From contig JAGFMI010000001.1 of NCBI GenBank assembly GCA_021030905.1, positions 2,170,001 through 2,234,000 on the forward strand: a stretch of 64,000 nt of DNA, in the 5' to 3' direction. Position 1 is the stretch's first letter, and every line of letters begins with the position of its first letter. The notes beneath the pieces were generated by a model, which was given only the letters and a program-made list of their open reading frames with translations, was not told where the DNA came from and made no database searches. Positions 21,347 to 31,972 of this stretch are shown in pieces. This DNA comes from Pyrenula massariospora. Taxonomy: Eukaryota > Ascomycota > Eurotiomycetes > Pyrenulales > Pyrenulaceae. The position numbers and the translations under genes are program-made.

Positions 21347-22562
21347 AGGGACAAAGATGGTCCTCGTGTCGATGGTACAAGACTGCGCCATTAGAATGTC
21401 CTTGTCATTCACAATTTCGTTAGAGACGGTTTTTGAATCTGGAGAGGATGGGCGTTGGGATATTCAACATGATGCCCAACGCTGATTGGCAGTAGTGATT
21501 CAGCAGAGACTTGACGTTTAGATTGGATTTAAATCTTCATAGTGTCTCAAGATTGAGCTTGTGTCGTAGAAGAAGAAGAATAGAATCCTGATTGCGGTCC
21601 TTTTAGGAGGTCGTGGTTGCCAAGCAAAGAAATTGGCCGACCTGCCCACTAAACTCTTTGCGAATAGTAGGAAGGAATATCTTGGCACAATAGTTTTGGC
21701 CCCGAGGCTGAGAGACAAAAATCGTGGCCGATCGAGACTGGCTCCCAGCTGGGTGTCGGAAGTTGCGGCGCATCTGCCTGTCAGCATTGACGCCCGTCTG
21801 GGGCACATTAAATGCGGCACGACTTCTGATAACTAGCATCGACGGCTACGATTTCTGTCACTCAGCCTCGCCCGGACCCTTTCCTGCTGCAGCATTTAAC
21901 GCAGCCCATAGGTTTACGCCAGAAAGAGTAGCTCCTAGGCTAGGTTGCTAATTTTTTAAGGAGTGGTTGACGTTGAGCAAAGTCTATCCCTCGAATATTC
22001 AGCACATTGTGGAGATATTGATCATTAACTTTATTCATGCCGGCGTCCCGTAGACGAATTATTCCGAGGACCCGATCGCTAAATCGTCTATGTATAAGCG
22101 ATGACCTCCACTACCAACTCTAAAGCGTCCATAGAGAAGAAATTTTGCTAGGCATACAGATAGAGACGACGAAAACGACATATTTTTGTCGCATCCTGAA
22201 TCACACCTTCTCACTATTAGATGAATGGGAACCGCTGGCACTCGGGGATTTTGACATCTTCCACACATTAATTTGGATGACAAGTTCGAGATCGTGAGTC
22301 GCCTCTACGCAAAGACGTGCCGTGTTATAGCCCAAATTTCAGGATAGCGATAGAAGCAGCCGGTATTTCTGCAGATCCTCACACATTCTGTCGCCATTAG
22401 GGCCATATTGAGCCTCATAAGGGAAACATTCGAGCATCATGCTGCTGCCATGATGGCAGCAACCTCATTTACGACATTAGCTCTTCACATACTCGTCCTG
22501 GCTCTTCTGTCATATTGAAAACCTTTGCTAGTAATTGTGCATTTTGTTACCTAGCCGCGCGA
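21347..22562. other. 1.2-kb interval, no recognisable gene
   Basis: Only short frames with no similarity to known families. Holds the 3' flanks of the converging terpene cyclase and metallopeptidase-like genes. Confidence 0.4.
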
Positions 22563-23927
22563 TCAGTCATTGACGCTGCCTGTCATTCTTGTCGTACTTC
22601 TCAATTCCCTTTTGTCAAAAATCCGAATGAGAGCCGGATCGCGCTGCAGTATACCCCTTTCTCCGTCAAGTTCACCGTCTCTTAGCCTGTAACCGCGATC
22701 TGCGAGGCGAGCGAGTAATGACAGGAGGCCATAGTTATCTGGGTTGATAACTTTACGTTCAGGTGGGAGGCCTATCGCGTTAAACCAGCCGTAAGCGGAC
22801 TCGTGGTAATAATATGGCGAAGGCTGATCATCAACTAAGTAGGGAATGGTAAGTATTGAGATGCTTGCAAAACAGGCGAGGGGAAAAAGGGGGAGAGTTC
22901 TATGTTGAATGGATTGATGAGAAGGTTGTGGAGATTATAAAAGATGGGATCTAACTTACATTCAAAGGGCGGTAGATGGAACGCCTCAGATCCGATCGTT
23001 AGTAAATAACTTGAGAGATGGAGAAACTAGACGCAGCAAACCTCATGTAGAAGCACGAAGGCGGTGATGACCTTGAAGTTGTCGAGAGCGGCGGTTTCAT
23101 CTAGGAACCTAATAGGCCGCAAAGCCGAGAGAAGTCGGTTATAAGGAAGGGCATCAAGGGTTGGAACCCCCCTGTCCAATTGATAATCGCACACCTACCA
23201 TGAAAGTACACCATATTAGCGGTCCTAACGACATCAAGGGCCATCCACTCACTGTGCTAGTGGCTCTTGTATTGGGCTCCCCTCTTAGCGGCGTACGCGA
23301 TCTCACGTAATATGTAACAGCATGTGCTCGACCATAGAAACGGCAGCCAAATGCGGTTGCCAGGATCCCATTGTCTTTGTCTTCATATTCTCGAAACGGT
23401 TCGTTTTTATCCCGATGTGGATCAAAATAGGAAAGACGGTCACGTTGCGGTACGTAATGGGCAGGTTGTGGTTCAGCGGGATCGCTTCGTAGTTTCCATC
23501 GCGTGTTGCCTTGTGAAGGAGGATCGTAGGCATCATTGTCACAGTAGTAACGATAGTTAGCCTCAGTCCGGTTGTTATTCGGAACCAGAGCTATCGCCGA
23601 TATAGTCCCCAAAAGACCTGAACTTGATTAGATGGCTTTGGCTAGCACTTAGAAGACAGAGTTCTACTCACGCAAAGTCGTTTGACGATGGTCTACATTA
23701 TTTCCAGGTGAGAGGAGTCTTTTGAAGTAGTCTTGCTGCACTGGATCTGAGAGGTCCGCTAATCGGGCGGCTCCTCTCCTTGCCCATTTCTGCATGTCAT
23801 GGAAAGCATCTTCCAGATGCGTGCCGTAGCGGCGGGGACATGATTCGTCGATCCAATACGTATGATTCTCTAGAGAGCCAACTAGCGAGAGAAATGTGAG
23901 GTGTAGAACCATTAGAAAGATGTTCAT
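22563..23927 (-). CDS. Secreted zinc-metallopeptidase-like protein (HEAFH)
   Basis: Six exons read leftward: 23927-23672, 23617-23307, 23256-23199, 23100-23042, 22984-22960, 22834-22563, giving 326 residues. The fourth acceptor was chosen because the nearer AG brings a stop. MNIFLMVLHLTFLSLVGS is a clean signal peptide. The mature protein starts near ENHTYWIDESC. A zinc-binding HExxH is present as HEAFH (227-231), split by an intron, followed by ESAYGW (248-253) and NPDNYG (267-272). The last two resemble the downstream region of fungal deuterolysin/Lys-endopeptidase-like (M35-like) secreted proteins. Third ligand and activity are unproven. A partial paralogue starts at 63858. Expected extracellular; outside the metabolite cluster by function. 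Confidence 0.75.
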
Positions 23928-24665
23928 GGCTCTTCGATGAAGTCTCTGGCAAGAAATGATTGATAAGATCGAAACAGGAACGAAAAAAGTAAGAATAGTC
24001 TCCATTTGGACGGAGCCACATGACTCAGCGGTTTCAACCATTTACCTACTGGATGAAGAATGACAGATTGGCACGCGTGATGGCTACGGCTAAATGGCTG
24101 CATTCGGCAGTACCCACACAGGTACTGGATATAGGGGCAACGGAATCTGCCAAAAGGCCAAGACACGGAAGGCATTCACAGTTGGCCGCCAGGGCGTTGG
24201 CTATCATGAAACCGGGACAGGCAGCGAGACAGGGACTTAAAGTATGTGAATTGGCAAGTGGGCTATTGACACGGAGGCGGTGGCCCCATTCGTTACGGTG
24301 AGCTTTGGCTGCGATTCGTGAGGGCTATTGTTGGTCGTGTTGGAAATAAATATGCACGGTGGCAATGGGAGGCTCAGTCGATGCGGGAAGAGCATGGGTA
24401 TACCTACCTACCGTAGGTAGATATAGCTGACGCACCGTGGATACTACTACCTACCTAGTATTAAGTAGAAGGGCGATGAATACGATAGACCGGTCCGGAG
24501 GTTGGCCGAGCGGTCCGCTTAAAACGGGTTCTTGGCAGCGTCATATGTTTTGCTTTTACCGCATTCGCGCTGCGACCGTACGATCAGCGAATAGCAACTC
24601 CAAATCCCTTTCCAATTTCGATAAGACATCTGTATTTCCGGGTCGTAGTGCTCAAGACACTCAAC
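23928..24665. promoter_or_regulatory. Divergent spacer with TACCTA repeats
   Basis: 738 bp between the metallopeptidase-like gene (minus) and the CENP-W-like gene (plus). TACCTACC/GGTAGG motifs cluster at 24400-24420 and 24445-24460. A tRNA-like D-arm string near 24502 was examined and rejected. This is where the accessory region gives way to conserved genes. Confidence 0.5.
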
Positions 24666-25149
24666 ATGGCTACTGCTCGAAAGCCTTATCCCCGAGCGAC
24701 CGTCAAGCGGATACTCAAATCGCATTCGAACAAGAGCGTCACGAAATATGTCGACATCTTGGTACGCATCTGTTCCAAGCACGCGAACTTACGCGTCATA
24801 GTAGACTCATCGCTCACTAAGTCATCAATTATAGGTCTATCTTGACTATGTGGCTTTCCTCCGAGAGTGAGAGCCCCTGCCCTTTTACCACTGGCTATGA
24901 AGAGCCACAAAACAAGACCAACCTGCCTGCCACGAGTTGACGCTGAAATGCGCTAGATTAATGCGAAATGCTTCGAGAAAAGCTCAGGAATCTGGGGAGA
25001 AACGGATTGCCGCCAGAGATATTCGGAAAATCACAATGGTGCGAACCTCACCTTTAGTCGATTCTTATAATTGCTCATTGGGGACAGACAACTCTACGCA
25101 AATTCCATGGTTGATGCTGAGAAATTGCAAACTCTTAGCTACAGTGTAA
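24666..25149 (+). CDS. CENP-W-like histone-fold protein (kinetochore)
   Basis: Exons 24666-24761, 24835-24866 and 24957-25149 keep frame (106 residues). Segments YPRATVKRILKSHS, KYVDIL, YLDYVAFLRELMRNA and SGEKRIAARDIRKIT give the helix-loop-helix order of a histone fold. They match CENP-W/Wip1, the partner of CENP-T at the inner kinetochore. The family usually ends shortly after the R-I-R-K-(V/I)-T helix. Here a GTGCGA donor directly follows RKITM (25039) and two acceptors exist near 25110-25145, so the true C-terminus may come from a further exon and the last 35 residues given here may be intron read-through. Family assignment is firm, the 3' end is not. Confidence 0.75.
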
Positions 25150-25727
25150 TGCTATACAGCTCCCAAGCACGAGGAAACGAGTGTTTGTCAACATACTTCC
25201 TGTCGACGCAAGCAATACGACCAGCGTTGTTGAGCCTGTACCTGGGGGGGTTTTGTGGAGGAAGAAGGGAACATGATCCGAGGGCTCAAGTAGATGTCAA
25301 GGCGTGTGGAGGGGAAGCCAATTGACATATTGACGGGGAGAGAATGGTGGACGTATATGAGGAGATGAGGAGATGAGGAGTAAAGCATAGTGATTGCTGA
25401 AGGGCGCAAGCAGATGCTCTTGATGACAAGACGGCTATGATCTCAGAGTCTAGATCACAATGATACGCCCGCAGTCTGCTAGAAATGGACAAAGTCTGTG
25501 GAGGTAAATCTGATGTGAATGATGAGCCAAGCCATCCGCCTAAAAAAATAACGCCAAGACCTCAGGCCGTTTCCCGCAAAATTCCATCGCTTCAAGCTCA
25601 CTGTGACCATAACCTAAAAAATTTCAAGCTCAAATCTCCCGCATCCGTTGCTCTCAAAGCCATATCAAAACTTCTTATCGATTCACCGAGTATCTTATTT
25701 CCTATAGCGCCTTCTAAAACGCTAGAA
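25150..25727. promoter_or_regulatory. Spacer between CENP-W-like and RGG-protein genes
   Basis: 578 bp holding the 3' end of the CENP-W-like transcript and the promoter/5' UTR of the next gene. The frame of the next gene stays open upstream to 25485, but the residues there are low-complexity and unlike the conserved start. Confidence 0.4.
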
Positions 25728-27289
25728 ATGGCCGCAAATGTGCCAGCCAACTCGCCTAACCCGCCAGCCGAGTCAAAGACTGCAAAAAAGCGCAAAGCCA
25801 AAGCCGAAGCCGCCGCCGCCGCTGCTGCTGGCAATGTGTCCGCAGACCAATCCGCTACTTCTGTCGATCAAGCTCAGAGCACGGATGCCACTGGTGAAGA
25901 AGTTGCAACCGATAGTCCTTACATGAAGGAGCTTAGCAAGAGCATTCGGAACACACTCAAAAAACTAGTATGTTACTGAGTTTTGGTCGTTTGACACACA
26001 TTCTAAACAATTGTTTCTACACAGGGCGCGTCTGCTAAAGCTGATGTGGTGGTCGCCGAAAATCCTGGAATTGACTTAGACGAATTGGTCGCCAGCAAAA
26101 AGCTCAACAACGACCAGAGGGCACAACTTCTGAAGAAGCCTCAGCTGGAAAAGCAACTCGCCGATCTACAAGAGCAGTTAAAGCAGTACCGCCAATTTGG
26201 CAAAGACTATGAGGAGAGGTTCGGAAAAGAGAAAACAAGCTTACTAGCATCCCATGCAGCGGATCTAGAGAAGGCCAAGGCGGAGGCTACTGCTGCCGCT
26301 CAAACTAATCTTTCCGCCAAACGTGACGAAGATCTCCTCGTATTGAGCCAGTTCCTTCACGCCGCCGCTGCGAAAAGGCAGACAGAGGAGGCAGATTCAG
26401 CAAGTGGCCAAGCTTTCGAGGCCCTGCTATTCCTAGTCTACCAGGGCAACGAGACAAGCCTGAAAGCGTTTAAAAACTTGATCGATGGCTCGAGTGAAAA
26501 GGTTAGCAACAATGATGGTGATGTCCTTGAGCTGTCCTGTAAGGTTGCCGACCTACTTATATTCTACCAATGTCTGACTTAGATGCAGACGCCGAAGTCA
26601 AGCAACTATCCATTGAAGCAGCCCCTGCAGCCGTACCAATCGAAGACGTTTCGGACGAGCCCGCCCTTGCCCCCCAGAGTGCCGATCCGACAATTGCTCA
26701 TGCTGGTCTTACCGAGCAAGATGACTCCAATATTGTCCAGCCGATCTCGAATGGAAACCCCGATCCTTTTGTCGATGGAGCGAACGACGAGGTAACAGCG
26801 CAGATTGTTGAGCAGTCTGCTGTCGGGATTGATGGAAACGCTGTCGCCGAGCAAGGATGGGCCCCCGAAACTTCAACAACGACTGTTGGTGAGGATGAGT
26901 GGGTGAATGTCAATGTGCAACGAGATCCAAAAGAGACCGATACTGGAATTGAAGCCACTCCAGCCGCGGCGGCTCCTACGAGTAACACGAACGGTGAAAA
27001 TAGCTGGGCTGAGGAGGTTCAGGAGACAGCGGCTGCTAATGAGACTGCTGAGGATGGATTTGCTACAGTCACTCACCAGCATCGTGGCAGAGGTCGAGGC
27101 GGGAGAGGCGCTGCTCCAGGTCAGCGGTCAAGAGGTGACGGATATCGCGGACGCGGACGCGGAGACGGTGAGCGTCGGCCAGGTGGCGGACGTGGTCGTG
27201 GTCGAGGCGAAGGAGGTGGGTATCGTGGTGAACGACGAGGTAGAGGCAATCGTGGTGATCGCGGGGCCACCGGACAGAGCCCGTTGTGA
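25728..27289 (+). CDS. Coiled-coil protein with C-terminal RGG box (YAG7-like)
   Basis: Three exons: 25728-25967, 26025-26538, 26583-27289, giving 486 residues. The first 80 residues are Ala/Lys-rich. SKSIRNTLKKL opens the conserved part, followed by AENPGIDLDELVASKKLN, a charged coiled coil (LEKQLADLQEQLKQYR) and a helical segment ending in YADAEVKQL, which bridges the second intron. The middle third is acidic and disordered. From about residue 415 it is an RGG/RG box (RGRGRGGRG, RGRGRGDGERR), a typical RNA-binding and arginine-methylation region. The N-terminal half matches fungal proteins annotated YAG7-like; I recall the name but not a proven function. Likely an mRNA-associated cytoplasmic protein, by inference from the RGG tail. 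Confidence 0.75.
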
Positions 27290-28033
27290 GATTTGAGGCG
27301 CCAAACGTCAATTGCTTCTTTCCGTATCCAATTGCGACGAAGCATGTTTCCTTGGGGCAGAGATCTGTGGAATCACTCATCCAGAGGAGGTTCATGGCTA
27401 CATGATCATTGGAAGGCGATGGAGCTCATCCATAGCGTGGAGCTGTTGCAGTCATTTTCTCACGTCCTGGCATAGCGACGGTCCATTTTGCAAGCGTACG
27501 GCCTGTATCAACAAGATCTCCATAGCGCAAAAGCATACCGATTCTGTTCCAATCAAAGATTTCAAATTGTCTCAGAGCAACTCGCTATCACCACGAGTTT
27601 GTGGTGGGGTGAACTTAGCCAGCGTCTGTGGTCTCGTTTCCTCCGCGGGTATACAAGACTTTTGGCGACCATGGCTTTTGGGCTTGAACCAAAACACAGG
27701 ACTCAACAAGCTCTGAACGATCGATAGAAGCAGAGCTTTGATTCATCGTAGAATTTGCTCTCAAAGAGGAGACTCAGAAAATTTACGCCGTCATCATTTG
27801 ACAGGGGCTCAGGGGTAAACTAAATGCATGGTCCGTGCGGGGCGTTGGCGATTGGCCTCTGTCAGGCGTTTCTTCAAAGACAAAATATATCGTACTTTGG
27901 TGGCTCTCGATCGACACCCGTCAACTCCAGACATGCGAACTAGATTCTCTTCCTTTTCCTCGAGGATGATAACTGACGACGACGGATTTTTCTCAAAGGT
28001 TCAATGTTGAGATCCTCGTAATCTTGAACGATC
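27290..28033. promoter_or_regulatory. Spacer between RGG-protein and MFS genes
   Basis: 744 bp with only short unrelated frames (27312-27716 and 27488-27727 overlap and match nothing). Holds 3' UTR and promoter. Confidence 0.4.
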
Positions 28034-29443
28034 ATGACATCTGTATCCTTTTCCCCGGAAAAGCGCAAAGCTGTGCTTCGCGTTCTCTTCATATCTTTGC
28101 TTCTTGATCTAGTAAGTTGCTCCCTCTGCTAGTATCACAAAACATAATAACAGTGAGCTGACAAGCAATTTAATGCGCAGATTTCATTCACGTTTATTCT
28201 TCCTCTGTTCCCGTCATTGCTGACCTTCTACCGCTCCCTCGACGACCGTCCAACCTCTCTCTTGAACCGCATCTTTCATTACCTGAACGCATACAAACAA
28301 TCCTTCTCCCGCCCGATCAATTCTCGCTATGATGTTGTTCTTCTTGGGGGTGCGTTAGGCTCTTTGTTCTCGTTTCTACAGGCTATTGCGTCGCCGCTGA
28401 TTGGCCGCGCCTCGGACAAATACGGTCGACGGACGGCCCTCCTATGGAGCATGGTGGGGAATATTGCCTCCGTTGCCTTATGGTGCGCGGCAACGGACTT
28501 CAGAACTTTTCTAGCTAGCCGGGTCGTGGGGGGCTTGAGCGAAGGCAATGTTCAGTTGGCTACGGCGATCGCGGCAGATATAAGTGATGAGAGTCAGAGA
28601 GGTTCAACTATGGCGCTTGTTGGCGCATGCTTTAGCATTGCTTTCACCTTCGGTCCCGCGCTGGGAGCAGCGCTTGCGAATGTAACGACAGTCACTGCGA
28701 ACCCATTTGCAACTGCGGCGGGTGTTTCGCTCATGCTGATTGTCACTGAGACACTGTACCTTTACAGGTGCCTCCCCGAGACCAGACCATTGTCGTACGA
28801 CGCGTCAGGGGCGAAGCGCAATAGGACAGCATCTGGCTCTCAAAAGTCTCCAGCAGGACTGCCGCCGAAGTCGACGAATTCTCCATCTTTACTGAACATG
28901 GTCCACTTTCTCTTTCTTCTCCCGTTCTCAGGCTTGGAGTTCTCCCTCCCTTTCCTCATCAGCTCCTCTATCTTCCCTAACCACCCCTCTCCACAGGGGC
29001 TCAACGGACGGGTGCTCGGCTTCATCGGTCTCGTGGCGGCGCTGCTACAAGGCTCCATCGTCCGGCGTTTGCCGCCATTGACAATCATCAGGGCAGGCAT
29101 GGTCAGTTGTGCGCTAGCATTTTTCATTCTCGCCACCGCACAGAGCGATCTCGGTCTCTACGGCGCAGCAACATTGTTGGCTGTAACTTCAGCAACGGTA
29201 GTGACGGGGCTGAACGGGCTCGGGAGCTTTGAGGCGAAGGACTCGCAAAGAGGGGAGGTGCTGGGCAGTCTCAGGAGTTGGGGACAGCTTGGGAGAGCTC
29301 TGGGGCCTATTGTTTTTTGTAGTCTCTTCTGGTGGGCAGGCAGAGAGACGGCATATACAGTAGGAGGATGCTGCATTCTTGGCGTTACGGGGCTTGTGTT
29401 TGGATTGCTGAACCACCCAAAGGTTGGCAGTAAAAAGGCATGA
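28034..29443 (+). CDS. MFS transporter, MFSD10/tetracycline-exporter-like
   Basis: Two exons, 28034-28111 and 28181-29443, 446 residues. The start MTSVSFSPEKRKAVLRVLF leads into helix 1 (LISLLLDL, then ISFTFILPLFPSLL after the intron). The loop 2-3 signature is GRASDKYGRRTALLWS, and helix 4-5 reads SRVVGGLSEGN then FGPALGAALA. Twelve hydrophobic segments can be counted. The length and GNVQLA motif match the fungal/animal MFSD10 (TETRAN-like) group, putative organic-anion or drug exporters, and not the DHA14 exporter at 3.5 kb. Substrate unknown; probably a conserved gene and not part of the cluster. Confidence 0.88.
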
Positions 29444-29763
29444 TAGAAAGAATTTGCTGGGCTTGCATTTGTTCATTTTGGAAATGCTTGTACAGAAGGA
29501 ACACCTCATGTAGAATATTGTACAAATTCTATTAGCATCTAAAACGGGTTGTCGCTTGTCATTACCAGCGTCCAATGTCTTGATTGATCCAATTCGTATC
29601 GTAGCCTAATATTTATACCATTGTAGAAGAGCCGAACCGGCACATAGCGAGGCTCGGGGTGGCCAACTGCTCTTATAGTACTTTCCGCTAATCATCATAG
29701 GACGTATCAATAAAAGCACTAGGTCCAGGAAAAGTTCCGCCAGAGCATATATATAACCGAGAA

Positions 29764-30489
29764 CTAAATCGGCCTCGGCTTCCGCCCATGCTTCTCCTCC
29801 CACTCCCTCTGCTTCACCGCCAGATCCTCCCAATCCCCCTCAAACTGGCCCCTGAGCGGCCTCTCCCTCGCATCCCACACGTCCTCGCTGCTCGGCCCGG
29901 TCTTCCACTTCAGATCCTTGCGCATGTACCGCTCCCGGATCATCTTCTCGCGCCGCTCCGGCGCGTAGCTCTTGGTGCGCATGCAGAAGAAGAAGTCGGA
30001 CCAGTGCGGCTTGCAGTCGCGCCAGGCGCCGTAGCGGTAGCCGTTGACGAATTGGCCGCCGAGGGACTGGCAGAAGAAGGCGTAGTCGAAGGTGTCGCGG
30101 CAGGACATGGTGGTGGGGTAGAGGCTGGGGAAGGTATCGGTTTCTGGGTTGCTGGTGGGGGAGTATGGGGTCTGGTCGTCGTCTTGGTTGGGTTTTGGAG
30201 GAGGTGGTTTCTGGCGACGTGGAGGGTCGGGGAAGAGGGCTCGGAGGGGGCTTTGGATAGGTCGGTCGTGAGATGTGCCATTTCGAAGTTCGGAGAGAAG
30301 TTCTGCAAATTCTTCCTCTGCTTGCTCGTCCCGAGAGAGGGCGCGTGGTTGGGGAATGGACTTTTTGGGGGAGGATGAGGTACCTGAGGGCTTCGGGACA
30401 TGGGATGACTGGCTCGAATCTGTTCCGTTGGACAGGCTCGAAGTGTCCTTATTGCTTTCAGGAGCCGCAGAGCTCCACCACCAGCCCAT
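29764..30489 (-). CDS. DUF3128/Emi1-like protein with twin CX9C motif
   Basis: Single exon, 241 codons from the ATG at 30489. The frame is open further upstream to 30606, but MGWWWSS is the characteristic start of fungal homologues. Residues 1-100 are Ser/Pro-rich and disordered. The conserved domain has MSCRDTFDYAFFCQ and DCKPHWSDFFFCM, each a CX9C motif, with GQFVNGYRYG between. Twin CX9C proteins are typically imported into the mitochondrial intermembrane space by the Mia40 relay. Yeast Emi1 was named for a role in early meiotic induction. The C-terminus is Arg/Glu-rich (KWKTGPSSEDVW, WEEKHGRK). Molecular activity unknown. Confidence 0.85.
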   Translation of the reverse strand: MGWWWSSAAPESNKDTSSLSNGTDSSQSSHVPKPSGTSSSPKKSIPQPRALSRDEQAEEEFAELLSELRNGTSHDRPIQSPLRALFPDPPRRQKPPPPKPNQDDDQTPYSPTSNPETDTFPSLYPTTMSCRDTFDYAFFCQSLGGQFVNGYRYGAWRDCKPHWSDFFFCMRTKSYAPERREKMIRERYMRKDLKWKTGPSSEDVWDARERPLRGQFEGDWEDLAVKQREWEEKHGRKPRPI

Positions 30490-30623
30490 CTCGAGTCTTT
30501 CCCACTCTAATACTTTGCTTGGGAGCGTGGACTGTTGGTGGTATCGGTTGGTCCTCGCGAAGGTTTTGCACCTCGAAGGGAGCTGCAGCAGGGATGTTAA
30601 GGGCAAGCTTTTTTGACGTCAAA

Positions 30624-30712
30624 TCGAGGCTGGGGGACAGAGGTCGTGGCCGATTATTTTTGCCCGCACCACACCAAAACGATCGGCCACGACCTCTGTC
30701 CCCCAGCCTCGA
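30624..30712. repeat. Perfect 31-bp inverted repeat with 27-bp spacer
   Basis: Arm 1 is 30624-30654 and arm 2 is 30682-30712, exact reverse complements (arm 1 begins TCGAGGCTGGGGGACAGAGG). The spacer is 30655-30681. It lies 135 bp upstream of the DUF3128 gene start and immediately left of the AT-rich element. It could be a foldback/MITE end or a hairpin transcript. Confidence 0.95.
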
Positions 30713-30716
30713 ATGC

Positions 30717-31752
30717 GGAGCGAGCTTAGCCTCCGATTTGGAGAAAATTAAGGGGGTGTTCTCCGTTAGCCATCTGCTAATTTAAATATAAATCGGCCTT
30801 TAAATATTAATATGTAATATTATATATTATATATTTTATATAATAATTAATTGTGCGCGTATATTTATATCGAATTTATTTATTTGTAGACAGCTTTTTA
30901 TAATAAATTGTATGTATATTTATTTATAAATTGTTTTTTATAGTAAATTGTACTCGCGTCTATCTATAAACAGCTTTTTATAGTAAATTATATATGTGTT
31001 TATTTGTAGATAAATCTTTTTAGTAAATTATATGTATATTTATTTATAAATAGTTTTTTATAGTAAATTATGCACGTATTTGTTTGTAGACAATTTTTTA
31101 TAGTAAATTATATATATATTTATTTATAGACAGTCTTTTATAATAAATTATATATATACTTATCCGCGGACGCATTTATATATATATTTATATATATATT
31201 TATTTGCAGATAACTTTTTATAGTAAATTATATATATATCTATTTGTAGACAGTTTTTTATAGTAAATTATATATATATCTATTTACAGATAGCTTTTTA
31301 TAGTAGATTATATATATATCTATTTATAAATAATTTTTTATAGTAAATTATACACGTACTTATTTATAGACAGTTTTTTATAATAAATTATATATATATT
31401 TATTCGTGAACGCGTTTATATATATATTTATATATAATATCTATTTATAGACAGTTTTTTATAATAATTTATATATATTTTTATTTATAGATAGTTCTTT
31501 ATAATAGATTATATATATATTTGTTGATAATTGTGTTAATTAATAATTCTTTATAATAAATTATATATATATTTATTCGCAGTAAAAAAATTATAAAAAA
31601 GTTATATAATATATAATATAGTAGATATTTATTATAAAAATTATTATAAAAAGATTATATTGCGGTATATGTATTTGTATTAATTTTATACGGACTTTAG
31701 CGCGTAGTTAACGGAGAAATTTTCAAAATCAAGATCGGAGACCCGCGAGCGT
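30717..31752. mobile_element. AT-rich element with degenerate inverted ends and internal 40-bp repeats
   Basis: The left end (30722-30771) and the reverse complement of the right end (31701-31752) share ordered blocks: GCGAGC/GCTCGC-like, CTCCGAT, GAAAATT and TCTCCGTTA. This fits degenerate terminal inverted repeats of about 50 bp. The interior 30790-31660 is almost pure A+T and made of about 15-20 imperfect copies of a roughly 40-bp unit whose core is TTTTTATAGTAAATTATATA followed by TTTATTTATAGACAG. No coding capacity. Consistent with a non-autonomous DNA-transposon relic, its interior possibly C-to-T mutated by RIP, or with an expanded satellite. Confidence 0.55.
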
Positions 31753-31972
31753 GTTCGACGCGATGGCTACATTCTTCTCGGAATTCTCTCGACAGACTAC
31801 ACAATTAAAGCTTCACCGTGATCTGGAAGCTATGATACCATGACCATGCACGGCCATGGTGGACCTGACGTACGAAACTCGTCTCATGACGATGCGATAT
31901 AGCTGCGATTAGCTCTCATACAGCAGTATTATAATGCACGCTGAGCAGATCTAGTGGCCTCATCTCACGACC

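Noticed and set aside
24495-24545. tRNA-like string GGTTGGCCGAGCGGTC resembling a Leu/Ser tRNA D-arm
   Set aside because: No GGTTCRAATC T-arm at the right distance and no closing acceptor stem; treated as chance.
29788-30378. 196-codon plus-strand frame opposite the DUF3128 gene
   Set aside because: Antisense of the twin-CX9C gene; Leu/Pro/Gly-rich product typical of a shadow frame in GC-rich DNA.
30840-31660. CRISPR-like periodicity in the AT-rich block
   Set aside because: Eukaryotic context, repeats are imperfect and contiguous with no unique spacers; an AT satellite explains it.
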